A stretch of 64,000 nucleotides of DNA from contig NC_080051.1 in the NCBI RefSeq assembly GCF_026212465.1, positions 22,744,727 to 22,808,726 of the forward strand. The letters are read 5' to 3'. The notes beneath the pieces are model-generated. The model did not search any database. It was not told the origin of the DNA and saw only the letters and a program-made list of their open reading frames with translations. Positions 26,705-39,984 of this stretch are shown piece by piece. The first letter of the stretch is position 1. Every line of letters begins with the position of its first letter. The position numbers and the translations under genes were made by a program. This DNA is from Amaranthus tricolor. Its lineage: Eukaryota > Streptophyta > Magnoliopsida > Caryophyllales > Amaranthaceae.

Positions 26705-27213
26705 ATGGTAATTACATGAGGAAAATAAAAAAATTGAAGGACCATCCATACAAATAACTCATCTTAAATCTCATTAATTATTTTTGTGATGTCAACATTG
26801 AAGACATGTAAAACTAGTAAGCAATGCATGTGTAATGTGTTCACAATTAACGTTCCTATTCTAATAATTATTCTAATTTTGAATTCTGAAAGTATAATCA
26901 CATATTTTATTTTTAGTTCCTATTATTATTATTATTATTAATTTATTATTAATATTATTAGTTGTAACTGTAAGGGCTGAAGGGGAACAGTTAGCTACAC
27001 ATATGTCTAGGACATGTGAATATATTTTGATGTTGCCTATGGTCTATGTTTGTTTGTGTTTCACGATTTATTTAATTTATTTACTGCTCCTAATTAATTG
27101 TCATGTACGTTCTGTTTTCTCATAAGCTGTAATTATTCTCGGGATAAATTAAGATATATACTCGCTCCATCTCATGAATTTTGCTATATAATAATCATTT
27201 TAAACTCTTTAAT

Positions 27214-27418
27214 ACTATGTTTAGGTATGATAATTTTATTCACAAATCAGATTTGATTCAAATTTAATATTTGACAAATAATAAAAATTTAAATTTGAAT
27301 TTAAGTGAAATCCACCATTGTTATAGAAGTGGTTAAAGATGAGGATTTGATAATGACATCTCAAATATTATCATTCTCAAATTCTTCATTATGAAATGTT
27401 TGTTCCCAAACACATAGT
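27214..27418. mobile_element. Tourist-like MITE
   Basis: The inverted ends are ACTATGTTTAGG and CCCAAACACATAGT, flanked on both sides by AAT. The 205-bp interior is AT-rich and non-coding. The short flank repeat and TIR style suggest a Tourist/Harbinger relative. Confidence 0.6.
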
Positions 27419-28206
27419 AATGGGATTTGCATTTGCTATATTTTCATTTTTAGTCACAAACCACGCAATCTCTAATTTTCATTCACACACAAATTATCTT
27501 TTGATTTCATCTATATATTTCTTCTACATCCATATAGATCACATGTAATTATTATTATTGATCATAGTGTGTATAAGTTGCAGGCTTTGCGAATAGTTGC
27601 TCGTTTTGACGCCCTTTGAAGATTTTTTTTGAGCCAAGGGACTCTTTGACCGTACTCTCCTTTATGAGTATGAGTTGCCGTCTTCCTCCCTCTTCAGACC
27701 CTAATCGTAATTTTCTTATGAGCGGGATATAGTGAATATGATAATGATTATAATGCTAGTTTTTTACTCCCTTACATGTGATGTGAGTATGTGACAAATG
27801 TTCTGGCAACAAATAAGTAAAAAAATCTCCCACTGAAAATTCAGGATAAAATATATGCAAGTTGCAAATACTATTAATTATTTTAAGTATTATCAATTTC
27901 AAAAGCATCTCAATATGTTTCCCTCAAACGTTCATGCTTTTTCAAAAGTAACCCTACCCTCTGGAAATTAGTTTCCTCTAACGAAGTTATTGTTGAAATA
28001 TAGAATTTTATCTTCCTCAATTAATTAAAACTATAAAAGTAATAATAATGGACTATTTTAAATATAAAATAATTTAAAATATATTCCTATTTTGCTATTT
28101 GTATATTAACATCTTGTGCGAGAACCCTAACAAATCCTAATAAGTGGACATTTCAAGATAAACTAATTAACAGAATTAAAATTTGTCTTAAACAGAATAT
28201 ATATTA

Positions 28207-28472
28207 GAGGTGTTTGGCAAATTAGCTTATTGAGCAATTTTAACTTATTTTGATGTAAATAGAAGGTTAGATGGTCAAACCAGCTAATCCTAGTGTTTGG
28301 TGAACTAGTTGGTTGAAACATCTTATTGATATGAATAAGCTGTTTTTGACAAGTTGTTCATAGCAGTGGGTTTAAAATCAGTTGGTCAAACCAGTTAATA
28401 ATTAGCTGGACAAATCAACCATTATAATCAGCTATCAGATACCAGCTATCAATCATTTACCAAACACCCTCA
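28207..28472. mobile_element. MITE with GTGTTTGG ends (Tourist- or hAT-like)
   Basis: The ends GAGGTGTTTGGCAAA and TTTACCAAACACCCTCA are inverted and flanked by TTA. The interior has repeated GCTNATNA, CCAGCTA and AGTTGGTC words. A related copy lies at 53945-54216, inside an intron of the second GDSL gene. Confidence 0.7.
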
Positions 28473-29344
28473 TTATTTATATGGATAAGGTCTTAAATAG
28501 TACTTTTCACTTATTCTACTATATACTAAAAAATTTTAAACTAATCAAGAGAGGGACAAAAATTTTAAAAAATTTTAAAGGTTGTGTGCAATTTTGAAAA
28601 TTATGATTTTTTTCGAACAACGTTGTATTTTTAGACAATAAATATATACTATGTAATTTAATATTGGAGCCCCAAATTTTTCGAGGCTTTGTGGGGTCAA
28701 ATATTTTAAACATACTAATAACCTCCCCAAAAACTAATTAAACTACATCAAACAAATAATTATTGCACTTAACTTCGAGATATATAAAACATTGTAAAAA
28801 TCATCATAAAACTTCTTGATAAGAAGGTAAATACTACTTCTATGTCCTTGAATGCATACAATTTTACATACAATTTTACTTAAATTGTGTTTTGAAACAA
28901 TTAATTTAGGAGTATTTTAATTTGTAGATTTTAATAATGAGATCATGAAGAAAGGATTTGAGGATGACAAAATTTGAAAAGTTATTATCAAATTTTCAAA
29001 TTTATCTATTTTAAAAATAATTGTGAAATCGACTCATATTCAAAATTAAATTTCATTAATTTGCTAAATATTAAATTTAAGTTGAATTTTTCAAATGAAA
29101 TGATTGACTTAATACTTTTCCATATTTATATTTTCTACTTACTTCTTTTGATGAAAAAGAATCACTTTTTTAATTTTATTCTTATTTATAATTAATACTT
29201 ATCTCTTTATCTTTATCTTTTACCTTACTTTAGTTGGTTAGGATAATAAAAGTACTACATTATATATGCTCTACTATATATGGAGTGGTTCTATAGCTTT
29301 TACCTTTAGTCATTAATTGATGCTCCTACATTAGCTATATATTA

Positions 29345-29613
29345 CTCCCCCCCCTATTTTTCATTTTAATGTCTTATTTTCTTATTTGGCCAAGTCATTT
29401 TAAATGTTTTATTTTTATTTTGGCTATATTATCTTTACTAATTTATCTCTATTAAATTTAGCCTTTTCACACCTTTACATCTACTAATCCTACTTTACCC
29501 CTATAAAAATTTAAAAATATTATAATTTTTTCTTTCACATGTGGTCCCATTTAACCACCTAAAAAATAATAAAAAGTAAAATAGGACACATCGGTGAATA
29601 GAATAGGAGGGAG
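29345..29613. mobile_element. Stowaway-like MITE
   Basis: The ends CTCCCCCCCCTATTTTTC and GAATAGGAGGGAG are inverted, with TA on both flanks. The 269-bp, AT-rich, non-coding interior is typical of Tc1/mariner-derived Stowaway elements. Confidence 0.8.
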
Positions 29614-30784
29614 TAGGATATTAGGATTAGCCACTTGCCTTTACTCATTGATATCTTTTGACACGGAACTTAAGCAAGACATTATTCCATCATTTACTTC
29701 TTTGATGAATGTTTCTTTGACTATTGAAACCATAAAATTATCATGGCTATTAATACAGTGCTGTATATATGTTTATATTCACAAATACAGTTGTTTCAAT
29801 GCAGTCAATTTTTTTTAATTGGGGTTAGGTGGAGATTCCCCTACAAGCAAGAGGAAATTAATCTTATTATAGCTCATGATTGAAAATTAAACCCTGCTAA
29901 GAAAATTAATTGATAAAGTTTTCAACTACTAAAATAATCTATGATTTTCAATATGATTAAATTTTAATATAATTAAGTTAAAGGTTATGATATTTACGGT
30001 CTTCAGAGCAGTATATAAAAATTAATAAATTTTATTTATTATTAATAATTTTAAATTTTCAAGAGAATCTTATCTTGAAGTTGGAAAACAATTAATATTT
30101 TCTATAACTATTTTTACTTTCCAAGAAAGAATAAATGCTAAAATAATAAAATATAATTAAATTTTGATGTTTTCAAAGCAAAAATTATATTAAATTACAT
30201 TAATAAAATACAAGATTTTATTTTATATACAGTCCTTAGGACTATATATATCATTTTCGTTAAATTAGGGTTAAAGCCAATATATTTTACATAACCATAA
30301 ATTATGTCTAATTGATCTAGTGCTATGAAAAAAGGCAGAAGCTTTCAACATTAAATTTCACTCTAAGCACACAAGTTATTTATTTATTTATTTTTGAAGC
30401 ACACAAGTTATTTAAATAATAATAATACATACATAAATACGTTCCAGTAAATTAAAATCATTCAATATATTGTTTTCTTTATATTTATTTCTAATTGCAA
30501 TTTTCATCGTAGCAAATGAACCCCTCATCACTTATTACATCGTAGCAAATGAACCTATCATCACAAGCTAATTAAATTCAATTTCCCCCACTCCTCCAAT
30601 ATTTTTTCCCTGAAGAAATTAAAAAAAAATAAAAAATCTACAAGACTATGGTATGCTTAACATACATGGTGTACGAAAAATAAAAATTATAAATTAAGAA
30701 AAATAAAATAAACCCAAACACTCTTCTATTTTTGATCACACTTATGAGTGTAAGAGTAAATGATATTCCCAAAAATCATCCGGT
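29614..30784. other. AT-rich intergenic stretch, 3' flank of GDSL gene 1
   Basis: No gene is visible. A short direct repeat (CATCGTAGCAAATGAAC, near 30506 and 30540) lies close to the 3' end of the GDSL gene, whose 3' UTR probably falls in the right-hand part. Confidence 0.4.
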
Positions 30785-33700
30785 TTATCGAGCGGCAAAT
30801 AAATTTTGCAAATTGTAAGGAGAAACAAGGTTTGATCCTCCACTCCAAAACTCTTTAGAGAAGGCCTGATTAGCCTTGTCTGTCGGGTGGGCGGCGTCGA
30901 ACCATAAATAGTCATTAGGGTTACTACATACTGAGAAGCTTGTGCCTTTCTTCTGACATGTAAAGTCTCCATTGTAGGATCCACTTCCACAACATGCTGT
31001 TTGGCTTTCTCTAAACCCTGTAATTGTCAATATATATATATATTGATTAACATCATTAATAGGAGCTTAATAAACTGGTGGGTCTAATTAGACCCACCTC
31101 TATAACAGTAATAAAATAAGAATTAAAATAAAAGGTAAATTAAAAGATCAAACTATAGTTTTCAAGAAACAAAAACTTATAAAGGTTCTAGTCTTATATA
31201 ACTATTATTATAAAAGAGAAAATTAAAAAATTAAGGACGACACGCAGGCCTGTAGCTCTGCCACTGCCTCTATATGTATGTGCTTATTCAATTATTTATA
31301 ATTCTTCTATGTTATACTTCTATATTACACTATTCAATATTAAATATAATTTTTTGAATATAATTTTTGCTTAATTGATCAAATGAATTGAACTACAACT
31401 TAGACAGACACGAGATTTACATTCTCTAATGTGAAAGAGTTTATTTAACTCTTGGAAAAAGTTTCTATTACAAATTACAATAAAATGGGACGTTGGTAGA
31501 AAAGACTTTACCATATGCATGCATATTGTAATATAGTGATAGACAAGGACCCACGTCACATGACATGAACGAGACAATTCTAAATTGGATTTTTCTAAAT
31601 GAATGGCGAATCTTATGGCCATGGTGCGCTGGTGTCCATCATATGCTACGATTGTGCAACCTTTAGTCAATTATTCCACAGTTTAAATGCACTTGAGCAC
31701 TTCAAAAGGTAAGAGAAAATCCAAGAGTTATTGGTTGTTTAAAAATCAACGTCACTCATAATAATATCATGTGTAGCCGCCTTGAACATTCGCAAGAATT
31801 CAATTTAATAAAAATAACTTCTTGCAATAAAAATTATTTTTTTGCTCAAAATATGTAAATTTATTGAATTAAATAGTTAATAAATATTGTAACTTAGAAT
31901 TATTGAAACATTTTATTGACATTATTTACTTCTAAAGGAAATGATTGAAAATGAACCGATAAACTCTAAGTTGTCAAGAAACCAACTTAACCAAAAACTT
32001 AAACTGATGGTTGAGGTCTCGGGATATGTTATACACTCTAACACGTCTCCTCACACGAGAGCCCATTGGGCTATAAATAGAAGTGTAGATGTATATAGGC
32101 GCTGAATATTTCACTTTAAATGAGGGCTGATTGAGATTTGAACCCGTGACCTCTTGTCACGTTGACTTCTAATACCATGTCAAGAAATCAACTCAACCAA
32201 AAACTTAAGCTGATGATTGAAATCCATATGTTATATACTATAACATAAGTCAAAATTACAATCAAACCTTGTCCTAGTTTTTTAAAAATAAATTGATTTT
32301 TATATCTTCCATAAACTCCAAGTCAATAAAAAGTATGCAACGTGTAGTTTCAAATTAGAACTACAAAGCGATGTCCTTATGACCCTAACAAATTATGGGT
32401 TGATCTATTAATTGAAATTTTTTCTTTCAATATTAATATAAAGTTTGGTTCTTGAAAAAATTTTAATTTTTCTACCCCTGTAATAAAAAATTTTACGGCC
32501 TTACCCACGAAAAAAAAACAAATTTTTGTATAAGATGTTTTCATTATAGGACAAGCCTCATATATGGATTAAATAGCATATAGATTTTTTAATTTAAAGT
32601 CTTTTGAATGATAGACGGTCTCTAACAACAATAGCTTCGAAAAAATGTAATAACCTATGGCTCTAACTACAAATCAATGTAATAAATGAGTAAAAAAAAA
32701 AAGAAAATCTTGGGACTTGATTTGTTCCAATTTAAAAAAGATTTGACAACTCAAAAGATAATGTGTAACATGCAAAGAACAAAGACACTAGTTGATAGCC
32801 ACAACTTAACAAATCCTGGTACGTACCAATAGCACATGCAATAATTCAAGAAAAGGAATCAAAGACAAATAATCAAAGACAAAAGGTGAAAGTGACGTAC
32901 CATATCTGGTTCCGTAAAGAACTCTAAGGTATAAGGATGTGTAGAAGTCATAAACAGAGTACTTGAATCCTGGCAATTGGCCTTGCAATCTCTTAAGTTG
33001 TGAACCAAAAGCAGCATTGTGCATCCTGGCTAGTTGTTGTGGCTCCTCAGCACATGTTCCTTTAAAGTTTAGCATGTACTTCATTGATGGCATGCATCCT
33101 AAAGGACCCAAGTTTTGGAATGCAAATTTTCTTCCTCCTTGGTTGTAGATTGTCTGTTTAACAATATGTGAACTCAATCAATTAGTCATTTAATTATTTC
33201 ATAATAATTATTTATTATGAGACATTATAAGTCTAATCGACAACCCCTATTTTTCAAATGAGTGGTCAGAGGGTTTTGAGTTGGGTCATTTTCAATGGGG
33301 TAATTACAAGTAAGAAGATTTTCAGGTCGAGTTAATTATTTTCGGATCGATTTAGGTCGAACCCAACAACTAACAAGTCAAGAAATTTTGAAAAATATCT
33401 TTAAATTAATATTATCTAAAAATTTAATTATACTAAATTTTGTTTCTATAGATAATATTTTTTAATAAATGATCAAATATCGATTTTAAGGCTATAACAA
33501 AGAAATAGAAGTATTAGTTTAGAATACAAAAACAACTACAAGCATAGTGAGTTTCAACTAAATATAATGATAAACTGACAAAATTGAAAAAGCGGTTCAA
33601 AATAATTGAGTTCTGATTAAAGCAGGATTGACCTTTTTTTTTTTTTTGGTCTTTTCAGGTTGATTTATTTTTTGATTACGGATCAAAATTTTTAAGTTAT

Positions 33701-36700
33701 AACCCACAATTTTCCGATTAAGTTTTGTATCTATTTTAAATCGGATTTAAATTTAATTGGTATATATGCAAGTCTCAACTCTTGAGTAAATTGTTTAATA
33801 ATTACTTAATATGAGACATTAGAAGTTATTTTCAACCATTTCAATTTAACAATAAACTTTAGACGTGTATTGGTAAAAAAAAAATTAATGATTGTACTTC
33901 ATTATCTACCATGATAACAACAAATATTGACTTAGAAATCTATTAGGTGTTTGATAGCGACATTTGTAACACTTTGCCTTGAAAATTATGGCCATAAACA
34001 CACAAAATAGCTTCAGTAAGTTGCATGCATGAATCAATTGTTCTCTTTTAGGAAATTACCAAGTCTTTCCATATCCCTTTTCCAAGAATTTACTTAAATT
34101 CTATATTTCATTTACTACCTAGGACTAGGATTCACATGATATGCCATTTAGGAGTAGCCTAAAATTTATCACATATCTGAAAAAAGTGCATCAAATTGCA
34201 TATTTGTAAGTTGTAACATATTCCTAATTGATAATACCAAGTATGGGTTTAAGGCAAAAATTCCTAAGATAATACTATATTCTAATACCATAAGATATAG
34301 GCATGGACTTTGAAATAGTCCATTTGTAGTCTACATAATTTGGACGTTTTCTAGTCATGGCACATTATGGAGTATTCATTGCCATGGACCCTATCAACAT
34401 CTAATTCATTTCAGCGTAAATAATGGATAAAATTGACGAACCACTATTATCTTATAACGGTGTTTGATTTGAATAATTTTATTAACTGATATGATCAACT
34501 GTTTTTGTATAAGTTGCTCATTTGAACCCATTATTAAGAGCAACTTGTTAAAAAATAGCTTATATATTAAACATTAGCATTAAATAATTTAATCGTTTAA
34601 CTCTCTATTTATATCAATATAAGTTAAAAATACCAAATAACTATTTTTGCCAAAAAAACTCAAATAAATTTTTACTCACCCTGTCCAATTGTTCTATCTA
34701 CTTTAAACAAACTCAAATTTAATTCTACGGAGGAGCGTAAACCAAAAGGAAGTTTAAAAAAAAAAAAACAAAGAAGGAAATATAAAAATAAAGTACTTAC
34801 TTTAATGTGTGAGGTGAGGTTTCCAATAATCATATTCATTTGACGTCTTTTTTTAAAATTGGAAACAGGGAGCTTTTTAACATTTTTCTGTATAAGAACA
34901 ACATAGTCATTTCCGGCGATGTTGAATAAATATACTGCTTCTGATAATAACTTTTTTGCTTGTGCTTCTCCAACTTGTTGCTTCAATTTACCCACCATTT
35001 CCACGAAATAATTAATTTGCCTCTTTAAATTTATCTGGATCCAACAAAAACATTAATTAAATTACCACCAAAAATAAAAACATCTCTCAGATTTAAAATA
35101 GTTGCTACCTTGAATAATACCTAGTACTTTTTACTCTATCCACGTTCCTTTAAAAAAGTTTTCGTTTATCATTTAAATGTGTTTTATTTATTGTTTTCAT
35201 ATATTATCTTTCTATTTATAATAGAAATTTTGGATAAAATTAATTTTATTCATCTTCATTTTAATATTTTAATAATGTCCATGTTTTAACATATCTTCCG
35301 CTTACATTATTTTAACATTTTTATGTTTATTATGACCTCCACATGTTTTAACATATCTTCCGCTTACATTATTTTAACATTTTTATGTTTATTATGACCT
35401 TCACATGTTTTCTACTAACTTTGTAAAAAATAATTTTTTATAAGTTGTAGTTTCTATATTTTTTCCATTAACTCTCTTTTGATATTTTTTACTCCCTCCT
35501 ATTCAGCTTATGTGTCTCATTTCCTTTTATGGTTAAGTCATCTTAATTGTCCCATTTCTATTTTTGGTATGGATTTTTGACTTTTATGCCCTTAGTAACT
35601 TTATCCTATTTTCAATTATACCTTCCATTACCCATACTAATTTTTCTCCCTTACATTAAAAAACCCATAGTACCACTCTCTTTTTCCTACCCTTAGAGTC
35701 CCACTTTTGACTCTCCTTAAAATCCGTGAAAAGTCAAATGGAACTCCTAAGGTAAATAGGAAGGAGTAATATTTGTGGTTCTCATTTTTCCTTATTAAAT
35801 TTATTATTCAATAAATTATATATATCTACAATCCAAAATGGTCTAATTTTCCTAATTTCGATGAAATTTTCTTATAGGAACTTCATTAAGTAACGGAGAT
35901 AATTATATTTATCAATCAATATTGCTTCTTATTCATTATATGCAAGAAAAAACTTAATTCGATATATTTCCAATATTAGGTATATTTCATAACATCAGAA
36001 TTAAATTAATTAGGTATAGATGTTTATTAAAGTTTATAGCGTTTACACAACTAAATTGTCCACATCAAATATTTTCTTTGATTTTCCACTCTTGCCAGCT
36101 TAGATGAATTCATGGGATTATTAATATTTTAAAGTAGCTTCGATTTGTTTTTTTTTTTGTTGATTGAAAAAAGTGACATTTATTTCACCTTTCTCGGTTA
36201 TCACTATTCGCCTGTGAGGATAATAAATGAATTATTACTTTCTTTTACACCTATACCCAAGTTTTTTTTTAATTTAATTTTTAATTATTGAAGTGTGCAA
36301 AATAGAGCTAATGGAGCCTTCGTGCACCGATTCAAATTTAACGAAATGTAGTGCTTTTTTTGTTTAATTATTCCTACTATTTTTCACTTTTTACGTAATT
36401 TAATGTGTAATTTTAATAATTTATATCTTAAATTATGCTTAATTAAAAATTATAAAAATTTAATATATTCGATTAGACGATTCAAATAAGATCTTATTTG
36501 ACTATATTTTTTCTACACATTATTCACAATATATAAAATAAGCATAAAAGATGAATAAAATCAATAATCCTTAAATAGCGACTATTTCAGAACGAAGAAA
36601 GTATGTTTGAATCTCATAAGTATTTTCTTGTAAAAGAAATGCAGGATATAACAGAAAAATTATTTTACTATGTGGGAAATTTTGTGCATTACTGCCCTTT

Positions 36701-38715
36701 TAATACACAAATAAATAGAGTATAGTATTGTTCTTTTAGTTTTATTTTGTTTGTTTACTTTATATACCGTTCAAAGTAAATTTTAAACATTAATATCTCT
36801 AAATATATATCATAAAATAATTAAAACTATAATAAAATACTTTATATTAGGACAAATCTAAAAAATCTTACATAAATATATTTTATTTTTAATATATATC
36901 TCTAAAACATTGTTTAAGTTTTTCTCACTTAAAATAGAAAATTCTAAAGTACAGAAACAATAGGTAAGTGAGAGTTTTTAAATTATAATTATGCAAAATT
37001 GCAATCATGTATAATTGATGTTTTTAACTAAGGCCTAAGGGTAGTAGTTTCACTTTTTATATTTAAAATATTAAATCCTACTCAACATAAGTGATACTTT
37101 TGACTATTAATAGTATTTAACAATCAATCATATTTTGAATTGTATTCTTAATTTATAAGTTATAATTTAGTCATTTGAAATGTTATTTGATTTATTTTAC
37201 CACAAATATTGTTAATATACAACTTATTATAAATTTTAATTATTTACACTAAAAGATATTTATGATAGAAATAATAAATTGAAGAATATTTAAGTTGAAG
37301 GGATATGAGTATGATTTCTCAACTTTACTAATACGTACCACGCAATATTATATTAATGACTATTATAAAAATGAAGTAGTTTTAACCACAACCAGATTTT
37401 TTTTTAAAAAAAACTAACCACTAGCAGATTTAACAGACGTACTTGTAATTATTACTTACTTTACTTTTTTTATCGAAAATTTCTATACCCTTTGATGCAT
37501 CACAATTACTTAATATCACTCACAAGATTAATTTGAAAAAATCAACCGTATTAGTTAGTAGGTGACTTTATTAATTTCAAGCACAAAAACATTTCTTATT
37601 CCTCACAGAAAAGTATACCGCAGAATATAAAAAATCAAATTGAAAAGTTAAAAAAAAATAATAATAAAAAAACATACTGTTTGAGGACGAAGTTCAACAA
37701 GAACACAAGCACCAGCAGAAGCAAAATTGATTCCCTTAGTATAATCCTTCAATCCCGGTTTCAAATACGGTTGCAAAAAAGGCAAACCGGCATATTGTGC
37801 TGTAATCCATACCAAATTCAAATTTCAATTAATCTGAAATCAATTCATCTTTTAAAATAATTATTAAAACAAAATATTATCCTTAATAATTCCACTTAAC
37901 GTGCATTTTCTATAAATTATTGACTATTTTTAATAATGCATACTTTTTCTGCTTTTATACTCGCACCCAATCCCATTTTTGGGCTTTGTTATTTTAGATA
38001 TTACGGCTTATGTACGAAAAAAAATATAATGCATAGAATCTTGTTTTATTCATCTTTATAAATATTTTCATGATATTAAATGTTTATAATTTTTAATTGT
38101 ATATAACTCGACATAAAATGAATTGAAAAAAAGCGTAAAAAGGGTGTTTTAGGTGCCTGTAAAAAAAAACAGAGGAAATACTTTTTAATGATAGCATTTT
38201 TGACACATTTTTACCGATTAATATAAATCGACAAAAAAAAGCATAAAGAGGAAAAAAATTAAATGTATCAGCCGATTAAAATGTAAAAATTAGTGTTATT
38301 AGCAAATAATATACCAAGATTGAACAATTTAAAAATAAATAATACACCAAAATTGAATTATTTAGAAATAATCAGAGATTATTTACAATGTTAATCAAGA
38401 AATCAAATCATATATGGTTGAAATTGAAAAACAGTAGAAATTAATTGATAAAAGAATAGATTATAGACGAAATGAGTAGGTACCGATGAAATCAGGAATA
38501 AGACGGCCATCGGAGTACCGGCCAGCAGGTTTCTTAAAATAAGTTTCACCGTACGGCCAGAACTCGGCACCAGCACCTTTAACACCATTATAGAGAGTCA
38601 TTCCATCATCATATAGCGAATCGCCGAAGACGAACAGAGGAGGTTTATACTGAGCATTTGAAAGAGAAAGAGATGAGAAGAGAAGAACTGATAATAATAT
38701 GAATGTAGGAAACAT
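30785..38715 (-). CDS. GDSL esterase/lipase, gene 1 of a tandem pair
   Basis: Five exons (38484-38715, 37678-37799, 34801-35034, 32901-33153, 30785-31017), all GT/AG, give 357 residues, the normal length for plant GDSL lipases. A signal peptide (about 1-21, MFPTFILLSV...SNA) points to secretion. Block I has FGDSLYDDG with nucleophile Ser33. Block II is INFASAGAC with Gly107. Block III reads AGND (158-161) instead of the usual GGND but keeps Asn160. Block V has FDAAHP with Asp321 and His324. It resembles the GLIP1-5 group. Family members hydrolyse lipid esters at the cell surface; the substrate here is unknown. The start is the first ATG in frame. Introns 2 and 4 contain MITEs and a TRIM. Confidence 0.94.
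31972..32245 (-). mobile_element. TRIM (miniature LTR element), copy 2, intact
   Basis: Terminal direct repeats 31972-32043 and 32178-32245 are flanked by the exact 5-bp duplication TAAGT (31967-31971, 32246-32250). On the minus strand the repeats begin TGTTA and end TTGACA. The 5' one is followed at once by TGGTATTAGAAGTCAAC, a near-match to the initiator-Met primer-binding site, and the 3' one is preceded by the purine stretch GTGAGGAGACG. At 274 bp it has no coding capacity. It lies in intron 4 of GDSL gene 1. Confidence 0.9.
35281..35404. repeat. 62-bp tandem duplication in a GDSL intron
   Basis: Two units (35281-35342, 35343-35404) differ at one base, and the start of a third follows. 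The unit contains ATGTTTTAACATATCTTCCG. It is recent, non-coding, and lies in intron 2 of GDSL gene 1. Confidence 0.93.
35492..35766. mobile_element. Stowaway-like MITE
   Basis: The ends CTCCCTCCTATTC and AATAGGAAGGAG are inverted and flanked by TA (35490-35491, 35767-35768). The 275-bp element is non-coding and lies in intron 2 of GDSL gene 1. Confidence 0.85.
36360..36601. mobile_element. Stowaway-like MITE, second family
   Basis: The right end GAACGAAGAAAG is followed by TA. The interior words ATTCAAATAAGATC and TTTGACTATATTTTTTC match, in reverse orientation, the elements at 39462-39720 and 54880-55141. The left end is approximate. It lies in intron 2 of GDSL gene 1. Confidence 0.6.
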
Positions 38716-38888
38716 CTTTGAGGATGGAAATAAGTATAGAGTGATTAGTGAATGAAGTGAGGGAATTAGATTCTTTTCTTTAGATGTGAAGCAAATGCAC
38801 AAGAAAGAAGGATGATTGCTTTAATGGAACTGTAGATGATGGTTACAAGAGGAGAGGTGATGACAGAGTGAGGGGCCAAATTCTATGG

Positions 38889-38896
38889 TATTTAAA
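38889..38896 (-). promoter_or_regulatory. Possible TATA box of GDSL gene 1
   Basis: TTTAAATA on the minus strand lies about 175 bp upstream of the start codon, followed by CCATAG. It is the best-placed TATA-like word. Transcription data are needed to confirm it. Confidence 0.4.
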
Positions 38897-39110
38897 GGGG
38901 GAGCTATTTTTTATTTTTCTTTGAATGACGACGAAGGTTTCGTACACCGTGTTTTTTTATGGACAAATTATTACTTTAGGTAGTTTTATTTGCTTTTTCA
39001 TACTTGTTCATGTAATATTTTAATTTTTAATTATTTCTATTATGCTTATTTAGAAATTATGAAGATTTAATATTAATAATTTTTACAATGAAATGAATAA
39101 AAGAACTTAA

Positions 39111-39341
39111 CTACTCTTTTTATTTCATTGAATTTGCATTATTTTTTATTTTGGTGTGTCTCACTTAATTTGCATCATTTTTATTTTTGGATAATGGTTC
39201 ACCACTTTCTTTTAATCTCATCAATACATTTTAACACTCTATTAATTTCATCCACATAATTCATTATTTCTCTTCATTTTTTATCACTCTTTTAAAAATA
39301 CACCAATTCCTCTTTGATGCAATTTAAAGAGGACAGAGTAG
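39111..39341. mobile_element. MITE with CTACTCT ends
   Basis: The ends CTACTCTTTTTATTTCATTG and AAAGAGGACAGAGTAG are inverted. The interior carries CACTTAATTTGCAT and GGTTCACCACTTTC. A relative with the same right end is at 43694-43922. The left flank is AA rather than TA, so one target base may have mutated. Confidence 0.65.
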
Positions 39342-39461
39342 TATATTTTAACCTATACATTGCATAAAAAGTAAATTGTGCATTTAAAAAGCAAACGTTA
39401 CAACTTAAAAGAATTGGAAGGAGTGTTTTTTACGTGGGTTAAATTGTGCATTTAATACCTA

Positions 39462-39720
39462 CTCCCCCATTCTGAAATACTCGTTACATAACGATTTTTG
39501 ACATTATTCATCGTTTAAGCTTATTTTATATATTGTGACTAATATGTAAGAAAAAATAGAGTCAAGTGAAATCTTGTTTGAATCGTCTAATCGCATACTT
39601 TCATAATATTAAGTTTTTTTTTGTAATTTTTAGATGTGTATAGTTCAATAAATAATCAAAAAAGCTCATTGATTTACATAAAAAAAATTAAACGTAGCAA
39701 GTATAGTGGAACGGATGAAG
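39462..39720. mobile_element. Stowaway-like MITE, second family
   Basis: The ends CTCCCCCATTCTG and GTGGAACGGATGAAG are flanked by TA on both sides (39460-39461, 39721-39722). The 259-bp interior is shared with copies at 36360-36601 and 54880-55141. Confidence 0.78.
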
Positions 39721-39816
39721 TATAATGAAAATATAAGCTTATTTTTTATGTCATTTTCTTTTATAATGTGTTTTTTTCTTATTATACAAATGAAAGATAG
39801 AAATAAATGCTCAATC

Positions 39817-39980
39817 CACTACAAAAAGAACACAATTAGGAGACAAAACTAAAATCCGTATAAAGAAGGTTAGCTACAAACTTAGCTAACAAAATGCTTT
39901 GTCGCTTGCTAACTACAAACTTTTTGTAGTCAAAGTTGGCGAAAAACAGTTATTGTAATTAATTTTATCGCTAACTTTGT
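39817..39980. mobile_element. CACTA terminus fragment
   Basis: CACTACAAAAAGAACAC opens the block, and TTAGCTA, GTCGCTT, GGCGAAAAAC and TCGCTAAC words in both orientations follow, as in the element at 23771-24208. No right terminus is seen. It may be truncated by the LTR-like sequence that starts just after it. Confidence 0.5.
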
Positions 39981-39984
39981 GTGC

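Noticed and set aside
38717..38802. Longer N-terminus for GDSL gene 1
   Set aside because: The upstream in-frame extension begins at TTG, not ATG, and would place 29 residues before a good signal peptide.
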